From Thiolapillus brandeum (GTDB lineage Bacteria > Pseudomonadota > Gammaproteobacteria > Chromatiales > Chromatiaceae): a stretch of 5,658 nt of DNA. Under the pieces are notes generated by a model. The model worked only from the letters and a program-made list of their open reading frames with translations. It did no database searches and had not been told where the DNA came from. Positions 1 through 5,658 of this stretch are shown here, piece by piece. A program made the position numbers and the translations under genes. Each line of letters opens with the position of its first letter. Positions within the stretch are counted from its first letter, which is position 1. The DNA is taken from positions 1-5,658 of the forward strand of contig DRLF01000125.1 in NCBI GenBank assembly GCA_011051425.1, given 5' to 3'.

Positions 1-2082
1 ACCAGCCTTCACCACGTCACGGGGATGCTTGACGAATTTGTCGGAAAGGGCAGAGATGTGCACCAGGCCGTCCTGATGCACGCCGATATCCACGAAGGCA
101 CCGAAGTCGGCAACATTGCTCACCACGCCCTCGACGATCATGCCTTCCTTCAGATCGGTGATTTTCTCGATGCCTTCCTTGAAGGTTGCAGTCCTGAACT
201 CGGGGCGCGGATCCCTACCGGGTTTTTCCAGCTCGGCGATGATGTCGCGCACCGTGGGTACACCAAAGGTCTCGTCGATATAGTCTTCAGGGCGCAGTTT
301 GCGCAGGAAACTGCTGTCGCCGATGAGGCTGTTGATTTCCCGTCCGTTCTGTCTGGCCATGCGCTGTACGACGCCGTAGGCTTCGGGATGCACGGCTGAG
401 CTGTCGAGGGGATTTTCGGCTCGGGGAATACGCAGGAAGCCGGCGGCCTGTTCATAGGTCTTCTCGCCCAGACGCGGCACCTTGAGCAGCTGTTTCCGGG
501 TCTTGAAAGCGCCTTGTTCGTTACGGAAACTGACGATATTGTCCGCGACAGTCTTGCTCAGGCCCGAAACCTGCTTCAGGAGTGCGGGGGAGGCGGTATT
601 GACGTCCACACCGACTGCGTTCACACAGTCTTCCACCACGTTGTCCAGTGACCGCGCCAGACGGTTCTGATTCACGTCATGCTGATACTGTCCCACGCCG
701 ATGGCCTTGGGTTCGATCTTTACCAATTCCGCCAGCGGGTCCTGCAAACGCCGGGCGATAGAGACAGCGCCGCGCAGCGACACGTCCAGCTCCGGCAGTT
801 CCGCCGAGGCGAGTGCCGAGGCCGAGTATACCGAAGCGCCGGCTTCGCTGACGACGAGCTGGCGCAGATTCAGCTCAGGATGCCGTCTGGCCATTTCTTT
901 GACCAGTTTTTCTGTCTCTCTGGAAGCTGTTCCATTTCCGATACTTACAAGCGAAATATTATGTTGTTTGGCAAGTCTTGCCAGCGTATCGATCGATGCA
1001 TCCCACTGGTTTTTCGGAGGATGGGGATAGATGGTTTCTGTCGCCAGCACTTTGCCCGTGCCGTCGATGAGCGCGACTTTCACCCCGGTGCGGATACCGG
1101 GGTCCAGGCCCATGATGGCATGAAAACCCGCGGGGGCTGCCAGTAGCAGATCCTTGAGATTGGCGGCAAACACTTCGATGGCCGCTTCTTCTGCAGCTTC
1201 TCGCAGGCGCATTTTCAGATCCAGATCCAGGCGGGTAAAGATCTTGATCCTCCATGCCCAGCGTACCACCTCGGCAAGCCAGTCATCTGCGGGACGTTTT
1301 TCATGGCGGATACCGAACCGGGCCGCAATGCGTGATTCGCCAGGTGAAGGCGAGGGTGCTTCCTCGTCCACGATCAGTTCCAGCGACAGCAACCCCAGGC
1401 TTTGCCCGCGGAACAGCGCCAGGGCACGATGTGAAGGTATCTTGCCGATGGCTTCTTCATATTCGAAATAGTCGGTGAATTTTTCGGCTTCCTTTTCCTT
1501 GCCGGCAATGACCCTGGAACGCAGGATGCCCTTGCTCCACAGGTATTCCCGCAGCTCTCCCAGCAACTCGGCATCTTCCGCAAACTGCTCCATGAGGATC
1601 TGCTTGGCGCCATCCAGGGCAGCACTGATGTCATCAATGCCCTTGGATGCATCGACGAAGGCGGCGGCTGTTTCCTGCGGATCTTGTGTCGGGTCTTTCA
1701 GCAGGCTGCTGGCCAGAGGTTCCAGCCCGGCTTCCCGGGCAATCTGTGCTTTGGTGCGGCGTTTGGGCTTGTAAGGGAGGTAAAGGTCTTCCAGGCGGGC
1801 TTTGGTGTCGGCTTCGAGGATCGACTGCTCCAGTTCTGGGGTCAGCTTGTCCTGGTCGCTGATGGATTTCAGAATGCTGCTTCGCCGTTCCTCCAGCTCC
1901 CGCAGATAGCCAAGGCGTTCCTCCAGAACGCGCAGCTGAGCATCATCCAGCCCCTGTGTGGCTTCTTTACGGTAGCGTGCGATGAAGGGCACGGTGGCGC
2001 CTTCGTCCAGCAGGGAGATGGCTGCGTTGACCTGTTGGGGCTTTACGCCGAGTTCATGGGCTATTTTTTGCTGGATGTCCAT
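1..2082 (-). CDS. tex: Tex, RNA-binding transcription accessory protein (C-terminus cut off by the window edge)
   Basis: Tex is a cytoplasmic nucleic-acid-binding protein linked to transcription and RNA metabolism. Reading the complement from 2082 to 1 gives 694 codons without a stop. Visible regions, in order: the Tex N-terminal helical region with [10 protein letters not shown] (about residues 31-40) and [14 protein letters not shown] (about 97-110); a YqgF/RNase H-like domain starting at GLDPGIRTG (325-333), with [13 protein letters not shown] near 410-422; a helix-hairpin-helix region starting at [11 protein letters not shown] (488-498) and running to about 553; and an S1 RNA-binding domain from about 647, with [19 protein letters not shown], where the window ends. 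E. coli Tex has about 773 residues, so roughly 75-80 are missing, including the end of S1 and the usual basic tail. The ATG at 2082 is preferred; the in-frame GTG at 2091 has no better ribosome site. The Shine-Dalgarno sequence is weak (GTGAAG just before CAA-ATG). The gene diverges from the cation ATPase gene. Identity is very secure. Confidence 0.97.
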   Translation of the reverse strand, partial: MDIQQKIAHELGVKPQQVNAAISLLDEGATVPFIARYRKEATQGLDDAQLRVLEERLGYLRELEERRSSILKSISDQDKLTPELEQSILEADTKARLEDLYLPYKPKRRTKAQIAREAGLEPLASSLLKDPTQDPQETAAAFVDASKGIDDISAALDGAKQILMEQFAEDAELLGELREYLWSKGILRSRVIAGKEKEAEKFTDYFEYEEAIGKIPSHRALALFRGQSLGLLSLELIVDEEAPSPSPGESRIAARFGIRHEKRPADDWLAEVVRWAWRIKIFTRLDLDLKMRLREAAEEAAIEVFAANLKDLLLAAPAGFHAIMGLDPGIRTGVKVALIDGTGKVLATETIYPHPPKNQWDASIDTLARLAKQHNISLVSIGNGTASRETEKLVKEMARRHPELNLRQLVVSEAGASVYSASALASAELPELDVSLRGAVSIARRLQDPLAELVKIEPKAIGVGQYQHDVNQNRLARSLDNVVEDCVNAVGVDVNTASPALLKQVSGLSKTVADNIVSFRNEQGAFKTRKQLLKVPRLGEKTYEQAAGFLRIPRAENPLDSSAVHPEAYGVVQRMARQNGREINSLIGDSSFLRKLRPEDYIDETFGVPTVRDIIAELEKPGRDPRPEFRTATFKEGIEKITDLKEGMIVEGVVSNVADFGAFVDIGVHQDGLVHISALSDKFVKHPRDVVKAG

Positions 2083-2102
2083 TTGCTTCACTGCAGGAAA
2101 AG

Positions 2103-2127
2103 AAATAAAAGCCGCTCCGGGGCGGAC
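2103..2127 (-). terminator. Terminator-like hairpin with T-rich tail in the tex leader (possible attenuator)
   Basis: On the minus strand, CCGC (2125 to 2122) can pair with GCGG (2115 to 2112) around a six-base loop. An additional outer G-C pair is possible across a one-base bulge. The stem is followed at once by CTTTTATTTCTTTT, the layout of an intrinsic terminator. It lies between the predicted tex promoter and the tex start, about 20 bases before the ATG, so it could act as an attenuator. The stem is short and the T-tract is interrupted, so it may be weak or without function. Confidence 0.3.
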
Positions 2128-2180
2128 TGTCGAAAAAGGATGCGCCGGGATTGAATCTGTACCCTCGCGAATCGGGGCGG

Positions 2181-2209
2181 ATTGTAACAGCTAATTCCGC
2201 TATTCCAAA
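2181..2209 (-). promoter_or_regulatory. Candidate sigma-70 promoter of tex, extended -10 type
   Basis: On the minus strand, TACAAT (2186 down to 2181) matches the -10 consensus at five of six positions. It is preceded by TG plus one base, which makes an extended -10 element. Exactly 17 bp upstream is TTTGGA (2209 to 2204), a three-of-six match to the -35 box. A start near 2174 would give a tex leader of about 90 nt, long enough to contain the hairpin at 2112-2125. Assigned from pattern only. Confidence 0.55.
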
Positions 2210-2256
2210 TGTGAACAACGGCCTGTTTATGGTGGTTTTGACAATACGCTGTTACA
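2183..2256. repeat. 9-bp inverted repeat shared by the two divergent -10 regions
   Basis: GCTGTTACA occurs on the plus strand at 2248-2256 and as its exact reverse complement at 2183-2191, 56 bp apart. Each copy overlaps the extended -10 candidate of the gene it points towards: the ATPase for the right copy and tex for the left. It may reflect the common TG-N-TA promoter core, or a site read by a shared regulator. The match is exact; the function is inference. Confidence 0.4.
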
Positions 2257-2258
2257 TT
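2250..2258 (+). promoter_or_regulatory. Candidate extended -10 promoter element of the cation ATPase gene
   Basis: TG at 2250-2251, one base, then TACATT at 2253-2258 forms an extended -10 element with four of six consensus bases. A perfect TTGACA lies at 2238-2243, but only 9 bp separate it from this -10, which is too close, and no good -10 lies 16-18 bp beyond it. If transcription starts near 2265, the leader is about 30 nt and the in-frame TTG at 2257 would not be transcribed, which supports translation from 2296. Modest confidence. Confidence 0.3.
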
Positions 2259-2280
2259 GAGAGTCAGCTTCCGCTCAGAC

Positions 2281-2285
2281 AGGAA
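2281..2285 (+). promoter_or_regulatory. Ribosome binding site of the cation ATPase gene, supporting the ATG at 2296
   Basis: AGGAA stands 10 bases before the ATG at 2296, slightly far but usable. A second AGGA at 2291-2294 is only one base from the ATG and too close to work. The alternative in-frame TTG at 2257 lacks a purine-rich site in front and would add 13 residues with no resemblance to the family N-terminus. Confidence 0.5.
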
Positions 2286-2295
2286 CAGTCAGGAT

Positions 2296-4986
2296 ATGCA
2301 CAAGACAGGCCTCCATACTCCACCGGCGTGGCACACTGTCAGCACGAATGCAGCGCTAGAATACCTTGCATCTGACAGAACCCGTGGACTGGGTGAAAAA
2401 GATGCTGCTGAACGTCTGTGCCGTGACGGTCCCAACCGCCTGGCCGAGCGTCCACCGAAGAATCCGTGGCTGCTGTTGCTGGACCAGTTCAAGGGATTTC
2501 TCATTCTGATCCTGATGGGCGCCGCTGTTCTCGCGGGGGTGATCGGCGATATCAAGGATGCGCTGGTCATACTGTTCGTGGTGATCATCAATGCGCTGCT
2601 GGGGTTCTATCAGGAGTTCCGTGCCGAGAAGTCTTTGGCAGCGCTGAAGAAAATCCTTTCCCTGGAAGCCGAAGTCCGCCGCGAGGGTAAAACACGCCTG
2701 CTGCCCGCCGAACAGCTGGTCGCGGGTGATATCGTGCTGCTCGATGCCGGTGACCGCATCCCGGCCGATGGCCGGTTGCTGGTCGCATTTAACCTCGAGG
2801 TGGATGAATCCTCCCTGACGGGAGAATCTCACACCGTGGGAAAGTTTCCGGACGCGCTCGGTTCGATGCAGATCCCCCTGGCCGAGCGGGTCAATATGCT
2901 CTACATGGGCACCAGTGTTACCCGCGGCAGGGCTGAGATGCTCGTGACAGCCACGGGCATGGCAACCGAGATGGGGAAGCTGTCCGGTGTTTTGGCAGAA
3001 GCGGAGGAGGGGCCTACGCCATTGCAGGTCCAGCTGGACAGCCTGGGAAAACGGCTTGCCCTCATTGCCTGTGTTGTCGTGGTCATCATGCTGGTTGCCG
3101 GGCTGCTCAGAGGAGAACCCTGGCTGACCATGGTGATGACAGCTGTTGCCCTGGCGGTGGCCGCTATTCCTGAAGGCTTGCCCGCGGTGGTAACGGTTAC
3201 GCTCGCGCTCGGTCTGCACCGGTTGGCCAAACACAAGGCCATTGTCAAAAAGCTGGCCGCGGTGGAAACGCTGGGCTGTACCACGGTTATCTGTACTGAC
3301 AAGACAGGCACGCTTACTGTCAACCAGATGACCGCCCGGGCCCTCTATGCCTGTGCGCATCTTTTTGAGGTAGAAGGCCAGGGCTATTCCACACGCGGGC
3401 GGATTGTCCTGGATGACAGTTTCAAACTCTCTGATCTTGATGCGGTGTTGCGGTGCTTCAGCCTTTGCAACGATACCCATCTGCGAAGTGGAAAAGTTGT
3501 CGGTGATCCGATGGAGGCAGCATTGCTGGTTCTGGCAACCAAGGGCAATCTGGATCCACAGAATTTGCGGGAATCCATGCCGCGCATTGCAGAAATTCCT
3601 TTTGATGCTGCGCACAAATACATGGCGACCTTTCATTTGGTGGAAGGGCGGGTACAGGTCTTTGTAAACGGTGCGCCTGATGTGCTCATCGGCCTGTGTA
3701 CAGGCTGGCGCGACTGCGAACGGGAAGTGCTGCCGGAAGCCGACTGGAAAGCTGCTTTCACGGCGCACAATGAGCTGCTCGCCAAAAAGGGACTGCGCGT
3801 GCTGGCAGGTGCCAGCCGCAGCTTGTCTATAAAGGAGTTTGACCCGGCGGGTGATCTGTTTGCGTACATGGAGGGGTTGTGCTTCGAAGGACTGGTTGGA
3901 TTGATGGATCCACCGCGACCTGAAGTGCGTGATGCTATTGGTCTCTGTCATGAGGCTGGTATAGCCGTGAAGATGATTACCGGTGATCAGAAAGTAACGG
4001 CAGCTGCGATAGCTGCGGAGCTGGGTATCAGCGGTGATGTTTTTACCGGTTCTGAACTTGAAGCCCTGGATGATGAACAGCTTGCGGAGCGTATCGATGC
4101 GCTGGGCGTTTTTGCGCGTGCCACACCGCAACAGAAAGTGCGCATCGTCCGCGCGCTGAAGAGTCGTGAGCACGTCGTCGCTATGACTGGAGATGGGGTG
4201 AATGACGCGCCGGCACTGAAGCATGCCGATATAGGGGTTGCCATGGGTGTCAACGGCACAGACGTCACACGGGAAGCTGCCACCATGGTTCTTACCGACG
4301 ACAATTTTGCCACCATCGTGCGTGCTGTCAGGGAAGGGCGCACCATTTACGACAATATCGTCAAGTTCGTTCGCTTTCAGTTGTCGACGAATATCGGTGC
4401 GTTGCTGGCGGTATTCACTGCCCCTTTTCTGGGACTACCCTTGCCTTTCAGTCCCATTCAGCTGCTGTGGGTCAATATCATCATGGATGGTCCTCCTGCC
4501 ATGGCTTTGGGTGCAGACCCGTCACAACCGGGCGTCATGGACGTGCCGCCGCGCGCCAGAGATGAACGTATTCTGTCCCTGCGGCGAATAGGGAATCTTA
4601 CGGTTTACGGGGTTACCATGGTAGCGGGTACGCTGGGTATTCTTTTCTGGGGTATGCAGCACCGGAGTGAACAACAGGCTTTGACCCTGGCTTTCACCAC
4701 CTTTGTGCTGTTTCAGGTTTTCAACGCATTCAATGCGCGGGCAGAAACCGGGACGACCTTCAACCGTACCTTCTTCCACAATCGCAGTTTATGGCTGGCC
4801 TTGGCCGGAGTGGTGGTTCTGCAAATCCTGGTGGTTCACTGGCCTGTTGCACAGCAGCTGTTCGGTACAACAGCCTTGTCGGGAGCAGACTGGATACTGG
4901 CGGTGCTTGTCGCTTCTTCTGTTCTGATTCTCGAGGAAATGCGCAAGGCAATTCAGCGCGCATGGCAGAGAATCGTCAGGTCCTGA
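2296..4986 (+). CDS. P2-type cation-transporting ATPase, Ca2+ pump group (PacL/LMCA1/PMR1-like)
   Basis: This is an inner-membrane pump that should couple ATP hydrolysis to export of a divalent cation, most likely Ca2+ and possibly Mn2+. Of 896 residues: cation-ATPase N-terminal region about 11-60; M1-M2 about 57-106; actuator domain with TGES at 175-178; M3-M4 about 253-305 with PEGLP at 292-296; phosphorylation loop DKTGTLT with the phosphorylated Asp at 335; N domain with GDPMEAAL at 403-410; MITGD at 560-564; hinge TGDGVNDAP at 631-639; then M5-M10. Ion-site positions relative to SERCA: E293 (E309), N727 (N796) and D731 (D800) are kept, as is N699 (N768). E771 is A702, T799 is M730, and M8 E908 aligns with Gln. 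This predicts one transport site, as in PMR1 and PMCA. M6 reads NIIMDGPPA, close to PMR1. The N-domain KGAP motif is NGAP (458-461). The length fits bacterial Ca2+ ATPases (about 880-930). Substrate is inferred; the family is certain. Confidence 0.95.
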   Translation: MHKTGLHTPPAWHTVSTNAALEYLASDRTRGLGEKDAAERLCRDGPNRLAERPPKNPWLLLLDQFKGFLILILMGAAVLAGVIGDIKDALVILFVVIINALLGFYQEFRAEKSLAALKKILSLEAEVRREGKTRLLPAEQLVAGDIVLLDAGDRIPADGRLLVAFNLEVDESSLTGESHTVGKFPDALGSMQIPLAERVNMLYMGTSVTRGRAEMLVTATGMATEMGKLSGVLAEAEEGPTPLQVQLDSLGKRLALIACVVVVIMLVAGLLRGEPWLTMVMTAVALAVAAIPEGLPAVVTVTLALGLHRLAKHKAIVKKLAAVETLGCTTVICTDKTGTLTVNQMTARALYACAHLFEVEGQGYSTRGRIVLDDSFKLSDLDAVLRCFSLCNDTHLRSGKVVGDPMEAALLVLATKGNLDPQNLRESMPRIAEIPFDAAHKYMATFHLVEGRVQVFVNGAPDVLIGLCTGWRDCEREVLPEADWKAAFTAHNELLAKKGLRVLAGASRSLSIKEFDPAGDLFAYMEGLCFEGLVGLMDPPRPEVRDAIGLCHEAGIAVKMITGDQKVTAAAIAAELGISGDVFTGSELEALDDEQLAERIDALGVFARATPQQKVRIVRALKSREHVVAMTGDGVNDAPALKHADIGVAMGVNGTDVTREAATMVLTDDNFATIVRAVREGRTIYDNIVKFVRFQLSTNIGALLAVFTAPFLGLPLPFSPIQLLWVNIIMDGPPAMALGADPSQPGVMDVPPRARDERILSLRRIGNLTVYGVTMVAGTLGILFWGMQHRSEQQALTLAFTTFVLFQVFNAFNARAETGTTFNRTFFHNRSLWLALAGVVVLQILVVHWPVAQQLFGTTALSGADWILAVLVASSVLILEEMRKAIQRAWQRIVRS

Positions 4987-5003
4987 TCTGCTACAAAAGC
5001 AGA
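4987..5003. other. Short stem-loop spanning the convergent gene junction
   Basis: TCTGC (4987-4991) pairs with GCAGA (4999-5003) around a seven-base loop. The stem begins immediately after the ATPase stop and includes part of the stop codon of the opposite gene. Being symmetric, it would form in both transcripts, but neither strand carries a T-run after it. It is therefore a poor intrinsic terminator and may be chance. No better terminator was seen near the junction. Confidence 0.2.
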
Positions 5004-5566
5004 ATCACTGCTACTGTTACAACTGCAATGAACAGTGCTTTCAGGCCCGACCACAACCAAAGTGTGTTGCTGATCCTTCCCAGGAACACGCCCAGGATGA
5101 ATATGCACAGCAGACCGGTGGCAATGGCGGTGAGGAAAGGCGACAAAGGGAGTTCGTATCCCTGCCGGGCAACAAACAAAGGAGAAAGGATAAACAGCGA
5201 TAAAACAAAAGGTGACAGTCCGTTGACAAGTGCAACTAGCAAAGGTAAATAGCGGCTGGCGTGACCGTAATCACTGTCTTTCAGGTCAGTGATCAAGGCC
5301 TGCTCCAGATCATGCAGTTCTTTTTCGCGTTCCGCTTTTTCGCTCAGGTAAGCGCTGCTCAGACCACTGATGAACAAAGCGATCGCCGCGCCCATGCAGG
5401 CACTGAGTGCGACCGGGATGTCGGACATTCCGCTTGTGTAAAAGCCCGTCAGCATGCCCAGCATGGTGAGTGCGCCATCAAAGCCGTTGGTGACCATGTA
5501 ACGCCTTGCAATGCTTCCGGCACGAAACAGATGCAACATCGTATTCTTATCAATGTGAAATAACAT
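4991..5566 (-). CDS. VIT1/CCC1-superfamily membrane protein, putative Fe2+/Mn2+ transporter
   Basis: From the ATG at 5566 this gives 191 residues, with about five hydrophobic segments: 28-45, 49-76, 104-133, 139-164 and 170-191. The core resembles VIT1/CCC1 carriers, which move Fe2+ or Mn2+. NGFDGALTMLG (27-37) in the first segment corresponds to the family's conserved GANDG-type motif with its membrane Asp (D30). The second segment ends in a charged stretch, AYLSEKAEREKELHDLEQAL (72-91), matching the family's segment 2 extension. The cytosolic loop before segment 3 is only about 28 residues, shorter than the Glu-rich metal-binding domain of plant VIT1. I recall a similar compact form in a VIT-related group mainly known from archaea. 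Start is uncertain: no clear Shine-Dalgarno before 5566; ATG at 5539 (weak AAGA) gives 182 residues; ATG at 5629 and TTG at 5653 are in frame, and the frame is open to the window end. It converges on the ATPase gene with a 4-bp gap. Confidence 0.8.
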   Translation of the reverse strand: MLFHIDKNTMLHLFRAGSIARRYMVTNGFDGALTMLGMLTGFYTSGMSDIPVALSACMGAAIALFISGLSSAYLSEKAEREKELHDLEQALITDLKDSDYGHASRYLPLLVALVNGLSPFVLSLFILSPLFVARQGYELPLSPFLTAIATGLLCIFILGVFLGRISNTLWLWSGLKALFIAVVTVAVILLL

Positions 5567-5658
5567 GTGGGCGTCGGGTGATTCAGGGCCTCTCAAACAA
5601 TGATGCTTTTTTATCACCCCGGCCTGCATCGGAATGACATTTAGCAGGCGCAAGCGGG
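5567..5658 (-). other. Region upstream of the VIT-like gene, no secure promoter
   Basis: This stretch continues the VIT-like reading frame without a stop to the window edge, but the residues it would add (including a His-His-Cys after two Lys) do not look like a transporter N-terminus. It holds a 7-bp inverted repeat, GGGTGAT at 5576-5582 and ATCACCC at 5613-5619, separated by 30 bases, and an A-rich run on the minus strand between them. I could not find a convincing -35/-10 pair, nor a recognisable Fur box or manganese riboswitch. Confidence 0.35.

Noticed and set aside
1..2082. Possible frameshift in tex, because its long frame is easily missed at the window edge
   Set aside because: Reading every codon from 2082 to 1 gave no stop and unbroken agreement with the Tex family; the gene is only truncated by the window.
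25..2154. Many plus-strand open frames of 60-156 codons across the tex region
   Set aside because: The minus strand here is one uninterrupted Tex reading frame with recognisable domains throughout; the plus-strand frames give compositionally biased peptides with no family resemblance.
2257..2295. TTG at 2257 as the start of the ATPase
   Set aside because: It has no ribosome site, it would overlap the candidate -10 element, and the 13 extra residues are not typical of the family. The ATG at 2296 has AGGAA in front.
2083..2295. Manganese (yybP-ykoY) riboswitch or other metal riboswitch before the ATPase
   Set aside because: I saw none of the conserved loop sequences, and the candidate promoter leaves only about 30 nt of leader.
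2356..4224. A 622-codon open frame on the minus strand opposite the ATPase gene
   Set aside because: It is in codon register with the ATPase, so its stops would correspond to sense TTA, CTA and TCA codons, which this GC-rich gene avoids. Its translation shows no domain, membrane or family pattern, while the plus strand has an intact, fully recognisable pump.
4987..5003. Bidirectional intrinsic terminator between the ATPase and VIT-like genes
   Set aside because: The stem is only 5 bp and no T-run follows on either strand; kept only as a low-confidence stem-loop.

Overview
The window most likely comes from a moderately GC-rich proteobacterium, probably a gammaproteobacterium. The main reason is that the tex product can be lined up with my recollection of Escherichia coli Tex almost without gaps. 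The taxonomic placement is inference. No insertion sequence, phage gene, tRNA, rRNA or CRISPR repeat was found, and the layout looks like ordinary chromosome.

Layout: (1) Positions 1-2082, minus strand: tex, an RNA-binding transcription accessory protein. It is intact at its N-terminus and cut by the window edge inside the C-terminal S1 domain (694 codons present, no internal stop). (2) Positions 2083-2295: a divergent intergenic region. It holds a good extended -10 promoter for tex, a weaker extended -10 candidate for the ATPase, a 9-bp inverted repeat shared by the two -10 elements, and a GC-rich hairpin followed by a T-rich stretch in the tex leader. (3) Positions 2296-4986, plus strand: a complete P2-type cation ATPase of the Ca2+ (or Ca2+/Mn2+) pump group, 896 residues, with all core catalytic motifs. 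Its membrane residues predict one ion site, as in PMR1/SPCA and PMCA pumps, rather than two as in SERCA. (4) Positions 4991-5566, minus strand: a small membrane protein of the VIT1/CCC1 superfamily (Fe2+/Mn2+ transporter-like), convergent with the ATPase and only 4 bp from it. Its reading frame stays open to the window's right edge, so its start is uncertain.

Together, the ATPase and the VIT-like protein suggest a small divalent-metal homeostasis neighbourhood next to a housekeeping gene, but they are convergent and cannot form an operon. I found no clearly new system. The points most worth a second look are the ion-site and nucleotide-site substitutions of the ATPase, the shortened cytosolic metal-binding region of the VIT-like protein, the 4-bp convergent junction, and the attenuator-like hairpin before tex.
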